Source of the DNA: Caryophanales bacterium
Lineage (GTDB): Bacteria > Bacillota_I > Bacilli_A > RFN20 > CAG-449
NCBI GenBank assembly: GCA_029006735.1
Contig: JAQXGN010000056.1
Coordinates: forward strand, 1 to 38,651
Direction: 5' to 3'
DNA: 38,651 nt
The position numbers were made by a program, and so were the translations under genes. This document shows, one piece after another, positions 32,384 to 38,651 of the stretch (positions are counted from its first letter, which is position 1; every line of letters starts with the position of its first letter). A model generated the notes under the pieces. That model was not told the DNA's origin. It was given only the letters and a program-made list of their open reading frames with translations, and searched no databases.

Positions 32384-33031
32384 TTATTTTGCTGTTGTTG
32401 ATACTGTAATAGTATATTTAACACCATATAGAGCAGTATATATTGCATTTAAAGCAGTTTTTGCATCTGATGCATAAGTAATTTCATCTGATGCATAGTC
32501 TGCTGGGCTTTTTGAATTATAATATTCAAATGGATTATTACCACCAAAATGTTCTCCCCATGCAGCAGATAAAGTCAAAGTAGCAACACCAGTAGTTGAA
32601 TTTCCTTCTTTAGCAGTAAAAGTTGATAATTCTACTGTAGGTTCAGTAACATACTTACTTGATACTAAACCAACAAATGGAGTAGGTTTACTAAATGTTA
32701 ATGCAGTTCCAACATTACATGGTAAATAATTAGTACATTCTACATCATATACAATAGTCAAATTCTCTGATTCACCAGAATATGTTAGCCATGGATTTGG
32801 ATTTTCTACAGAAGTTGTAGTTGCACCAAATACTAAACTTCCTTTTTGTCCGATTTTTAAATTAACAGTTAAAGTGTGTGAAGCATCAGTTACTGTTTCA
32901 ACATTAACATTGCCTTTTATAGGCTTTGAATCTTGAGTGGTAATTACCCATGATGCAAAACCAGTACTTGCTAAAGCGATTGAACCTAGCAATGCAGAAA
33001 TGAAAACTATCTTCTTGTTTTTGTTTTTCAT
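32384..33031 (-). CDS. TasA-like secreted protein with SipW-type signal, first copy
   Basis: 215 residues. The signal region (KNKNKKIVFISALLGSIALA then STGFASWVITT) is nearly superimposable on that of the next gene. The mature part is beta-rich and carries AAWGEHFGGNNPFEYYN, the same WG-x2-FGG-x-NP-x2-YY motif. SipW-dependent proteins with this signal format in Bacillus are the matrix fibre components TasA and TapA; whether these two polymerise is unknown. It is the promoter-proximal gene of the operon, with GGAG before the start and promoter at 33068-33095. Confidence 0.7.
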   Translation of the reverse strand: MKNKNKKIVFISALLGSIALASTGFASWVITTQDSKPIKGNVNVETVTDASHTLTVNLKIGQKGSLVFGATTTSVENPNPWLTYSGESENLTIVYDVECTNYLPCNVGTALTFSKPTPFVGLVSSKYVTEPTVELSTFTAKEGNSTTGVATLTLSAAWGEHFGGNNPFEYYNSKSPADYASDEITYASDAKTALNAIYTALYGVKYTITVSTTAK

Positions 33032-33058
33032 ATTTTTTCTCCTTTATTTTTTTTACTT

Positions 33059-33075
33059 TTTATACTTAGTATAAA
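33059..33075 (-). promoter_or_regulatory. 17-bp palindrome over the -10 of the surface operon
   Basis: TTTATACT-A-AGTATAAA on the minus strand, perfect arms with a one-base centre; it contains the -10 hexamer TATACT and so could be a repressor site. The regulator is unknown. Confidence 0.5.
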
Positions 33076-33095
33076 TTTACTTTAATATATATCAA
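33068..33095 (-). promoter_or_regulatory. Promoter of the nine-gene surface operon
   Basis: TTGATA (33090-33095), 16-bp spacer and TATACT (33068-33073) on the minus strand, with a leader of about 30 nt before GGAG of the first gene. Confidence 0.65.
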
Positions 33096-33096
33096 T

Positions 33097-33134
33097 AAAA
33101 AAAAAATATCAATAGCTCGAACGCTTTTGATATT
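33097..33134 (-). terminator. Terminator of the four-helix membrane protein gene
   Basis: Stem AATATCAA / TTGATATT (33105-33112 with 33127-33134) with an inner AGC/GCT pairing, followed by a T-run of ten on the minus strand. It isolates the surface operon from the upstream gene. Confidence 0.8.
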
Positions 33135-33161
33135 ATTTTTCTGTATTTTATAAATAAAATA

Positions 33162-33614
33162 CTATTCACTTACTTGAGTAAATCTAATATACATACATAA
33201 GTTAGCTTCAACCAATGAAACAACTGAAATTACATATAGAATTGGTAAAGCAATAAAACTGAAAGAAGAATTGTTTGAGACTCTATTAACAATAAGTGGA
33301 TACAATAAAATTAATAATGTAACAAAATACCCAAGTATTGATGATACTAAATATCCATACCCTTTCAATCTATTATCTAATAAAGGCAATAAAGCATTAA
33401 TAAGCAATAATACTAATATTCCAATTCCAATAGGATTTACTCTTAATATATTTATATTTTCTCTACTATAGCCAAACACAGCTTGAAAGAAGGATGCTTT
33501 ATACTGAATAGAATTATATAACGATACTCCTAAACATGGGAAAAACATTAATGCTACTACAATAATAATTAGACCAATATTAATAAATTGTGCATTTTTC
33601 TTAATAAAACTCAT
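33162..33614 (-). CDS. Small four-helix membrane protein, unknown
   Basis: 150 residues with four predicted membrane helices (about 9-31, 60-79, 86-108 and 120-142) and short polar loops. No motif recognised. A GTGGAG precedes the start, and promoter TTGCAA-16-TATAGT with extended -10 lies at 33634-33661. It is a single-gene unit, but stands directly before the surface operon in the same direction, so a related role is possible without direct evidence. Confidence 0.65.
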   Translation of the reverse strand: MSFIKKNAQFINIGLIIIVVALMFFPCLGVSLYNSIQYKASFFQAVFGYSRENINILRVNPIGIGILVLLLINALLPLLDNRLKGYGYLVSSILGYFVTLLILLYPLIVNRVSNNSSFSFIALPILYVISVVSLVEANLCMYIRFTQVSE

Positions 33615-33633
33615 ATATTAGCTCCACATATAA

Positions 33634-33661
33634 ACTATATCATAGAGAATAAAAATTGCAA
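33634..33661 (-). promoter_or_regulatory. Promoter of the four-helix membrane protein gene
   Basis: TTGCAA (33656-33661), 16-bp spacer, TATAGT (33634-33639) with TGA just upstream of the hexamer (extended -10), minus strand. Confidence 0.55.
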
Positions 33662-33679
33662 AATAATTTATTTTTTTAT

Positions 33680-35062
33680 TTATTGTTGTACCATCTTTTT
33701 TTCTTCCATAGAACCTAATATTTTCTTAAATCTAAAGAGGAAGAGAGTCCCACAAATTGTTGCCGCTAATGAATCGGCAACACATTCTGCATAAAATACT
33801 CCACCTACGCCGAATAAAAGTGGGAAGATAAATGCGAATGGAACAAGCAATATTATCTTACGCAATAATGCGATAAAAAGCGCATATTTTGCTTCTCCAA
33901 GAGCAATAAAAGTTGTTTGACAAGCCCTTTGAATACCAAAGATAATCATACCACCAATAAAGGCTTTTAAATACTTTTTAGTTAGATCAATTAATGCCAG
34001 ATTTTTTGTGAATAAACGAGCAAATATTTCTGGGAAAAGTATCATTATTAAAGCAAATAAAGAACAATAAATAAAACAAGTAAATAGAGTAATGAAATAA
34101 CATGACTTTAATCTCGATTTTAATTTCGCTCCATAATTATAAGCGATAATTGGAGTAACTCCTTGAGTGAATCCAGATATAGGAACAGTAATAAGCATCA
34201 TGCAACTTGTCAAAATAGTTAATGTTGAAACATAATCGTCTCCACCATATTTTTGTAATTGTCCATTTAATACAAAACCAATAATTGATTCTGTTGCCGC
34301 CATCACAAAAGATGCAATGCCAACAACAAAGATATCTTTAACTATTTTCCAATCTATTTTTAAGCATTCCAATTTTAAATGCAAAGATGTATTTTTATTT
34401 AATAAAACCATTAATACAAATAGACAACTAACAAATTGAGAAATAATAGTAGCCAATGCAGCACCCTTAACTCCCATATCAAAAACAAAAATAAATAATG
34501 GGTCTAAAGCAATGTTTAAAATAGCCCCAATAAGGACAGTTATCATTGCAGTTAAGGATTTTCCTTGCCCACTAATAAATTGATTTAATCCTGTCGTTAA
34601 TTGAACAAATAAGGTTCCAATTAAATAGATAGATAAGTAGGATTCAGCGTAAAAATAGTTATTATCAGTCGCCCCAATTAAAAATAATAATGGTTTTCTA
34701 AATACATAACTTAATATTCCTAAAACGATTGCAAAAAAACATAATATTATAAATCCATTACCCAATATTTTTTCTGCATGTTGCTTATTGTTTTTTCCAA
34801 GTTCTCTAGAAGCAAGAGGGGCACCTCCTCCACTTACAAAAAATGAAAAAGCTGATACTAAAATAATAATTGGAGAACAAATACCTAATCCTCCTAAAGC
34901 ATAAGAACTAATAGTTGGATCACTCATATTTCCAATATAAATACGATCGACAATATTATATAATAGGTTCACTAATTGAGCTAATATACTAGGAATAACC
35001 ATCATGAAAACTAATGATCCCATCTTTTTATTTGCCAATACTTCTTCACTTACTCTTCTCAT
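33680..35062 (-). CDS. MATE-family efflux transporter
   Basis: 460 residues, standard length, about twelve membrane helices in two related halves. The first half has MVIPSILAQLVNLLYNIVDRIYIGN, the typical MATE opening, then GGAPLASRELGKN; the second half has ITVPISGFTQGVTPIIAYNYGAK, the corresponding motif. These proteins export cationic drugs or metabolites with Na+ or H+. The substrate is not predictable. GGAG precedes the start. It appears monocistronic. Confidence 0.92.
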   Translation of the reverse strand: MRRVSEEVLANKKMGSLVFMMVIPSILAQLVNLLYNIVDRIYIGNMSDPTISSYALGGLGICSPIIILVSAFSFFVSGGGAPLASRELGKNNKQHAEKILGNGFIILCFFAIVLGILSYVFRKPLLFLIGATDNNYFYAESYLSIYLIGTLFVQLTTGLNQFISGQGKSLTAMITVLIGAILNIALDPLFIFVFDMGVKGAALATIISQFVSCLFVLMVLLNKNTSLHLKLECLKIDWKIVKDIFVVGIASFVMAATESIIGFVLNGQLQKYGGDDYVSTLTILTSCMMLITVPISGFTQGVTPIIAYNYGAKLKSRLKSCYFITLFTCFIYCSLFALIMILFPEIFARLFTKNLALIDLTKKYLKAFIGGMIIFGIQRACQTTFIALGEAKYALFIALLRKIILLVPFAFIFPLLFGVGGVFYAECVADSLAATICGTLFLFRFKKILGSMEEKKMVQQ

Positions 35063-35109
35063 ATTCTCTCCGAAAAAGTGTTTCCACTTGATTTATTCTA
35101 ATTCAATAG

Positions 35110-35142
35110 CATAAAAAAATCACTCTTTTTAATAAGTGATTT
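35110..35142 (-). terminator. Intrinsic terminator of the two-helix membrane protein gene
   Basis: Stem AAATCACT / AGTGATTT (35117-35124 with 35135-35142), 10-nt loop, T-run on the minus strand, 12 nt after the stop. Confidence 0.85.
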
Positions 35143-35154
35143 CTTTAAATTATT

Positions 35155-35610
35155 TTACTTTGCTTCGCTTAATTCTTGATTTTTTGCGTCTTCATTAGCT
35201 TTTTGTTCTTCTAAGAACTTCATTGAGTTTCTTTCACGTAATTTTCTTGCTCTATCTTTCTTATCTAATAAATCTTGTTGGCTAGCATATACTGCAAGAA
35301 CAATAAGTAAATATACACAAGCAATTATCAATAGAACAATACCTAAACCAGCAAAAGAATTCATCTTGAAAAAGCACCATCCATTCCACCAAGTGACAAA
35401 TTTATCTTGTGCTGTAATAAGTGGATATAATGGACTACTATACATACTTGTATGATCTGTTCCGATATTATTAATAAGGATGCTTAAAACTACGCAAGCA
35501 AATCCACAAAACATAATTATTCCGCCTACAGAAAGCCAAATAATCTCTGCGATTTTCTTTCCTTTATTTTTATTCATTTGAGCTTTTTTTGCTTTTTCTA
35601 ATTTATCCAT
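35155..35610 (-). CDS. Two-helix membrane protein, unknown
   Basis: 151 residues. A basic N-terminus (KLEKAKKAQMNKNKGKK) is followed by a membrane helix at about 22-46, an outside loop of about 35 residues with a Trp cluster (FVTWWNGWCFF, residues 71-81), a second helix at about 86-109, and a charged cytoplasmic tail (KKDRARKLRERNSMKFLEEQ). No family recognised. AAAGGAG precedes the start; its own terminator follows. It probably is read from the upstream gene at 35706-36554 or from an unresolved promoter in the 95-nt gap. Confidence 0.65.
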   Translation of the reverse strand: MDKLEKAKKAQMNKNKGKKIAEIIWLSVGGIIMFCGFACVVLSILINNIGTDHTSMYSSPLYPLITAQDKFVTWWNGWCFFKMNSFAGLGIVLLIIACVYLLIVLAVYASQQDLLDKKDRARKLRERNSMKFLEEQKANEDAKNQELSEAK

Positions 35611-35705
35611 AAGATGCTCCTTTAAATATTAATATTAATATTATTATAGATAAGATATACTTAATCTATTATTTTTGCAACAAATAAACAACAATTACTC
35701 ATTAT

Positions 35706-36554
35706 CTATTTTGTTTCAGCGTTTAATTTTTCTCTAACGCCTCTTTCGTATTCTACTAATTGGCCCCAAATAACTTGATGTTTTTCTCTCCAAACAGGTT
35801 CTACTCTAGCGACAATATCATACCAGCCTTTAAATGCTTTATTGAATTCGTCTTTGAATGTTGAACCTTCTGGTACTTTTTCTTCACCACAGATTAATTT
35901 AATGCAGAAATCCATTTGTGGTTCAGCTGCTTTTAATTCTTCATCATTTGTATTTTGTTTAACAAAGTTATACATACCGATAACTTTCTTAATATCATTT
36001 GCACAGAAGTTTGAAGCTGGTGATTCTTTACCATTATTTTCTCTCATAACTTTATTAAATTCAGCAAAATGAACATTAAATAAAATATCTGCTAAAACCA
36101 TATTACAAACAGCTCTATAGAATTTATCATCTGTATTAATAATATCTTCTACACCATCTTCTAAAGATCCATCATGTCTTTGATCTTCTATATATGCTCT
36201 AGAAATATTAGTTAATGATTGTCTTAATGGTAAAATAAAATCTAATACTTTTAAATTTTGTGCATGATCTGGAACAACTGCTTCACCTTCAACTGAAATA
36301 AATGTTGCTTCTTCTGAATAAACAGTATCATACATATCTTTTAATTGTTCTTTGATTTTTTCACCGATTTCTCCATTATGGGAGCAGAAACCAGCAAATG
36401 GTGAATTATCCTTTAATGCTAAAGCTAAAGTATTTCCTTTTGCTTTCCATACCCCAACAGGATAATTTGGTCTATTTTGAATATACTCTAATGTATCTCT
36501 AATAGCTAAGTTTAAATGATAAAAACTTAATGTGAAATGTGTTTTTTGGTTCAT
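35706..36554 (-). CDS. Unknown cytoplasmic protein
   Basis: 282 residues, soluble, no signal. Begins HFTLSFYHLNLAIRDTLEYI and has conserved-looking segments GNTLALALKDNSPFAGF, VPDHAQNLKVLDFILPLRQSL and WREKHQVIWGQLVEYERG. Composition is more balanced (less Lys/Ile) than its neighbours. No recognised fold or catalytic motif. GGAG precedes the start. The gene starts 21 nt after the HAD phosphatase stop and is probably cotranscribed with it. Confidence 0.65.
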   Translation of the reverse strand: MNQKTHFTLSFYHLNLAIRDTLEYIQNRPNYPVGVWKAKGNTLALALKDNSPFAGFCSHNGEIGEKIKEQLKDMYDTVYSEEATFISVEGEAVVPDHAQNLKVLDFILPLRQSLTNISRAYIEDQRHDGSLEDGVEDIINTDDKFYRAVCNMVLADILFNVHFAEFNKVMRENNGKESPASNFCANDIKKVIGMYNFVKQNTNDEELKAAEPQMDFCIKLICGEEKVPEGSTFKDEFNKAFKGWYDIVARVEPVWREKHQVIWGQLVEYERGVREKLNAETK

Positions 36555-36575
36555 ATTTTTCTCCTATAAATCTCC

Positions 36576-37415
36576 CTATAAAAACTTTTGTATGTCCGAA
36601 ACAGAATCAATAACAGTTTGAGCTTCAACTTTTACTGTTTCTGGTGCGTGACTCATAACGAAACTTTTATTAAATTCTTTAAACATTGCAATATCATTAC
36701 CTGAATCTCCAACAACGACTGTTTCATCTTTTTCAATATTTAATTTTCTAATTAGTTGTTGTAAGGCATTTGCTTTGTTAATTCCTTTCGCTTGTATCTC
36801 TAGTGCTGCTTCTGAATAACTACATTCATATTGTCCTTTGAACAAATCATTGTATTTTTTACATGCGTTAAATGAAATTTCCTTTGACCCTTTTTTATAG
36901 CCATACCAAGGCATAATCTTATAGATTTTTAAATCTTTGTCTTCTAATTCTTTTAATACTTTTTTTCTTCCTAGTTTAAATGGTTCAAAATAAGCTCCTT
37001 GAAATAAAAGACCAATTGTTCCAAATAGTTTTTCAAAAGGATTAAGGAACGAAGAATCGATTAACATATGTTTTTTGTTTGAAAAAATCATAATTGTTTT
37101 AACATCTTTATCTTGAGAAAGCAGATCATATAATTTGATTGCCTCATCTCTATCAATGTAATTTTCTTGAATAATTTCACCTTTGTGTGCAATGAACGCT
37201 CCATTACATCCAATAATTGAAATAGTATTCTTTAATCCTATTGCTTCTTCAACTTTACTAGATACACTATAGTTTCGTCCAGTTACAAGAATAACGTCTA
37301 ACCCATTAGAAACGGCATTCTTGATGAATTGCTTATTTTGGCTAGATATTAATCTAATTCTTCTTTTAGGATAGAATAATGTTCCGTCTAAGTCGGTTGC
37401 AATTGCTTTAATCAT
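36576..37415 (-). CDS. Cof-type HAD-superfamily hydrolase
   Basis: 279 residues. HAD motif I ATDLDGTLF with nucleophile Asp8 and Asp10, motif II TGR in ILVTGRNYS, and C-terminal motif IV VVGDSGNDIAMF. The C2-type cap between about 85 and 190 places it in the Cof/YidA group, which dephosphorylates sugar phosphates, pyridoxal phosphate or flavin phosphates in the cytoplasm. The exact substrate is not evident. I chose the ATG at 37415, six nt after AAAGGTG; alternative starts (GTG 37424, ATG 37421) overlap that ribosome binding site. Confidence 0.9.
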   Translation of the reverse strand: MIKAIATDLDGTLFYPKRRIRLISSQNKQFIKNAVSNGLDVILVTGRNYSVSSKVEEAIGLKNTISIIGCNGAFIAHKGEIIQENYIDRDEAIKLYDLLSQDKDVKTIMIFSNKKHMLIDSSFLNPFEKLFGTIGLLFQGAYFEPFKLGRKKVLKELEDKDLKIYKIMPWYGYKKGSKEISFNACKKYNDLFKGQYECSYSEAALEIQAKGINKANALQQLIRKLNIEKDETVVVGDSGNDIAMFKEFNKSFVMSHAPETVKVEAQTVIDSVSDIQKFL

Positions 37416-37509
37416 TTGCATCACCTTTGACTATTATATAAAAAACTAAGTCAAGAATCTACAATATTTTATTTATTGTAAATAAAAAGATGCTTAAATA
37501 GCGAATTTT

Positions 37510-38466
37510 TTACCTAATTAAGTCTTGAAAATAGTTATTTAGTAATAATTGTCTTACTAATAATAACTGACTTGTAACAATTTTAAGTGAGAAATAAGTA
37601 TCAAATATTTCTTCTTCTTTTGCATAAATATGATGTGACTTTAATAAAATATCAACTTCTTCTTTAGCTTCGTTAACTTTCAATGAAGCAATCTTTACTT
37701 CATTATGTTGAACATTAAATCCTATTATTTTTCTTCCACTAGCTTTAGAAGATATTTTTGTTCCCTCAAAATGAGTCAAAAAATTAATAATCATCACTTC
37801 GATATCATTTTTCTTCGCATCAATAATCGCTTTTTTATTAACAATATTAAAATCAATATCAATTAGAGAAAGCATCTCATCATAAGATAAAAAATCATAT
37901 GCTTTCATTCTTATCATATTAATAAACATGGTTGGATAAACTCCATCCACATCTTTATATAGATAAACCGTCTTTTCTTGAAAAACATGTGCTAATCTAG
38001 TCGCAGAAAAATCACTGGTTCCTCTACCTAAAGTTATTACTTCATTATCTTTAGTTTTACCAATAAAACCCGGTATTATTAACACTCTATACCGTTTGAA
38101 TAGTTCTTTTATTTTATCTTCATTTACATTTAAAATATTACCATTATTAAAGGAATCATCACATTCAAACCCTAATTCTAAATATGAACATGCATATGCT
38201 TTTATTCCTTCTTTATTGAGACAATTAGATAAAAAAATAGAAGAATATATTTCGCCTAAACTTAGTAATCTATCTTCTTCCTTAATCGATAAATAATGTT
38301 CCTTCAAAGAATCAATCAATGTATCGGTAGCATATGGAAATCCTTTTCTACCAATTGCTGAAACTACAACCAACATTTCACTTTTATGATTTTTTATTAT
38401 ACCAATAGCATTTTGCACTAATTTTGGAGTTTTTAAAGTTCCTCCACCAAATTTAATAATATTCAT
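37510..38466 (-). CDS. lysC: Aspartokinase, short form without a full ACT domain
   Basis: 318 residues; usual aspartokinases have 400-460. The kinase domain is complete: KFGGGTLKTP at the N-terminus (normally KFGGTS), VVSAIGRKGFPYATDTLID, LSLGE, IIPGFIGKT, LGRGTSDFSATRLA (catalytic Asp) and YKDVDGVYP. After HFEGTKI, where two ACT regulatory domains normally follow, only about 75 residues remain, enough for at most one reduced ACT-like fold. The first step of lysine/threonine/methionine synthesis or diaminopimelate supply is the likely role; loss of the ACT pair would remove standard feedback control. No other gene of that pathway is nearby. GGTGA lies before the ATG. Confidence 0.85.
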   Translation of the reverse strand: MNIIKFGGGTLKTPKLVQNAIGIIKNHKSEMLVVVSAIGRKGFPYATDTLIDSLKEHYLSIKEEDRLLSLGEIYSSIFLSNCLNKEGIKAYACSYLELGFECDDSFNNGNILNVNEDKIKELFKRYRVLIIPGFIGKTKDNEVITLGRGTSDFSATRLAHVFQEKTVYLYKDVDGVYPTMFINMIRMKAYDFLSYDEMLSLIDIDFNIVNKKAIIDAKKNDIEVMIINFLTHFEGTKISSKASGRKIIGFNVQHNEVKIASLKVNEAKEEVDILLKSHHIYAKEEEIFDTYFSLKIVTSQLLLVRQLLLNNYFQDLIR

Positions 38467-38508
38467 TTATTTCACCAATAAAATATATGTTGATTTTATT
38501 AATATATG

Positions 38509-38560
38509 AAAAAAAGGGGATGTTTAGAAACCTAACATAAGGTTTCCATCCTCTTTTTTT
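38509..38560. terminator. Strong bidirectional terminator
   Basis: Two stacked stems with a TTTA bulge: GGGGATG with CATCCTC (one G-T pair) and GAAACCT with AGGTTTC, loop of 6 nt, seven A on the left and seven T on the right. It ends the gene(s) right of the aspartokinase on the minus strand. Confidence 0.88.
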
Positions 38561-38645
38561 AATTCTTTCTGAAAACAGCAGCCAAAATAAAGATAAGTAG
38601 GTTTATAAACAAGCTACGCTTGTTTATTTGCATACTGCTTTTCAT
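38559..38645 (-). other. Possible 28-codon hydrophobic peptide ORF at the window edge
   Basis: ATG at 38645 to TAA at 38559, reading MKSSMQINKRSLFINLLIFI then LAAVFRKN: a basic start, one hydrophobic stretch and a basic end, followed by a terminator. No ribosome binding site is visible because the window ends 6 nt upstream. It overlaps in another frame the likely tail of a larger gene (38614-38651), which is the simpler reading. Confidence 0.15.
38605..38627. repeat. 10-bp perfect inverted repeat
   Basis: ATAAACAAGC-TAC-GCTTGTTTAT (arms 10 bp, loop 3 nt). No T-run follows on either strand, so it is not a standard terminator. It includes the TAG stop of the partial gene. Confidence 0.6.
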
Positions 38646-38651
38646 TTAAAC
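38614..38651 (-). CDS. Probable C-terminal codons of a gene entering from the right
   Basis: Minus-strand frame from 38649 reads LNEKQYANKQA then TAG at 38614-38616. The charged ending and the terminator 60 nt further on fit the tail of a gene whose body lies off the window. Too short to identify. Confidence 0.3.
   Translation of the reverse strand, partial: LNEKQYANKQA

Noticed and set aside
1-38651. Genetic code 4 (UGA = Trp)
   Set aside because: All conserved genes are intact under the standard code and use TGG for Trp; only absence of TGA stops is seen.

Overview
The window is a gene-dense, strongly A+T-rich bacterial chromosome segment with short tight operons, Shine-Dalgarno (GGAG-type) starts, sigma-A-like promoters and many simple hairpin/T-run terminators. 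Gene content and style (CcpA-like LacI regulator, CIRCE-controlled clpB, MtaB, paired U32 tRNA-hydroxylation proteins, SipW-type signal peptidase, LPG-flippase-like protein) point to a low-GC Bacillota in the Erysipelotrichia/Mollicutes neighbourhood; this placement is inference. All 38 complete genes stop with TAA (24) or TAG (14), none with TGA, while Trp is read from TGG.

Left part (1-9.7 kb). The window opens inside the last 45 codons of an IS3-family transposase, followed by an NMT1/THI5-type substrate-binding lipoprotein without its transporter partners, a small unknown gene, a flippase-like membrane protein, a CcpA-like LacI regulator, a small membrane protein whose promoter spacer is an 18-bp palindrome, deoC, rpmF, and an operon nfo-rsmE-unknown-mtaB (DNA repair, rRNA and tRNA modification).

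Aromatic block (9.7-16 kb). A monofunctional chorismate mutase is divergent from a compact operon aroB-aroC-aroE/aroK fusion-aroQ-aroA-tyrA. This covers DAHP to chorismate plus the tyrosine branch; DAHP synthase and prephenate dehydratase are not in the window.

Middle (16-21.5 kb). trmN6-like methyltransferase plus two U32 proteins (tRNA modification), then clpB behind a promoter bracketed by two CIRCE-like HrcA operators.

The most interesting region (21.6-33.1 kb) is a nine-gene transcription unit with junctions from a 1-nt overlap to 24 nt: two TasA-like secreted proteins with SipW-type signals, a SipW-like signal peptidase, a membrane-anchored McrB-like AAA+ ATPase, a DUF2357/McrC-like partner that has a zinc ribbon instead of a visible nuclease, an ABC-2 ATPase and permease, a large beta-helix-like surface protein and a collagen-like/InlB-repeat lipoprotein. 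It starts at a promoter whose -10 lies in a 17-bp palindrome and ends at a strong terminator. I read it as a candidate undescribed system in which a McrBC-type pair has been recruited to a cell-surface export/assembly machine.

Right part (33.1-38.6 kb): a small four-helix membrane protein, a MATE exporter, two unknown genes, a Cof-type HAD phosphatase and a short aspartokinase lacking a full regulatory domain, then a bidirectional terminator and probably the last codons of another gene. No tRNA, rRNA or CRISPR array was seen.
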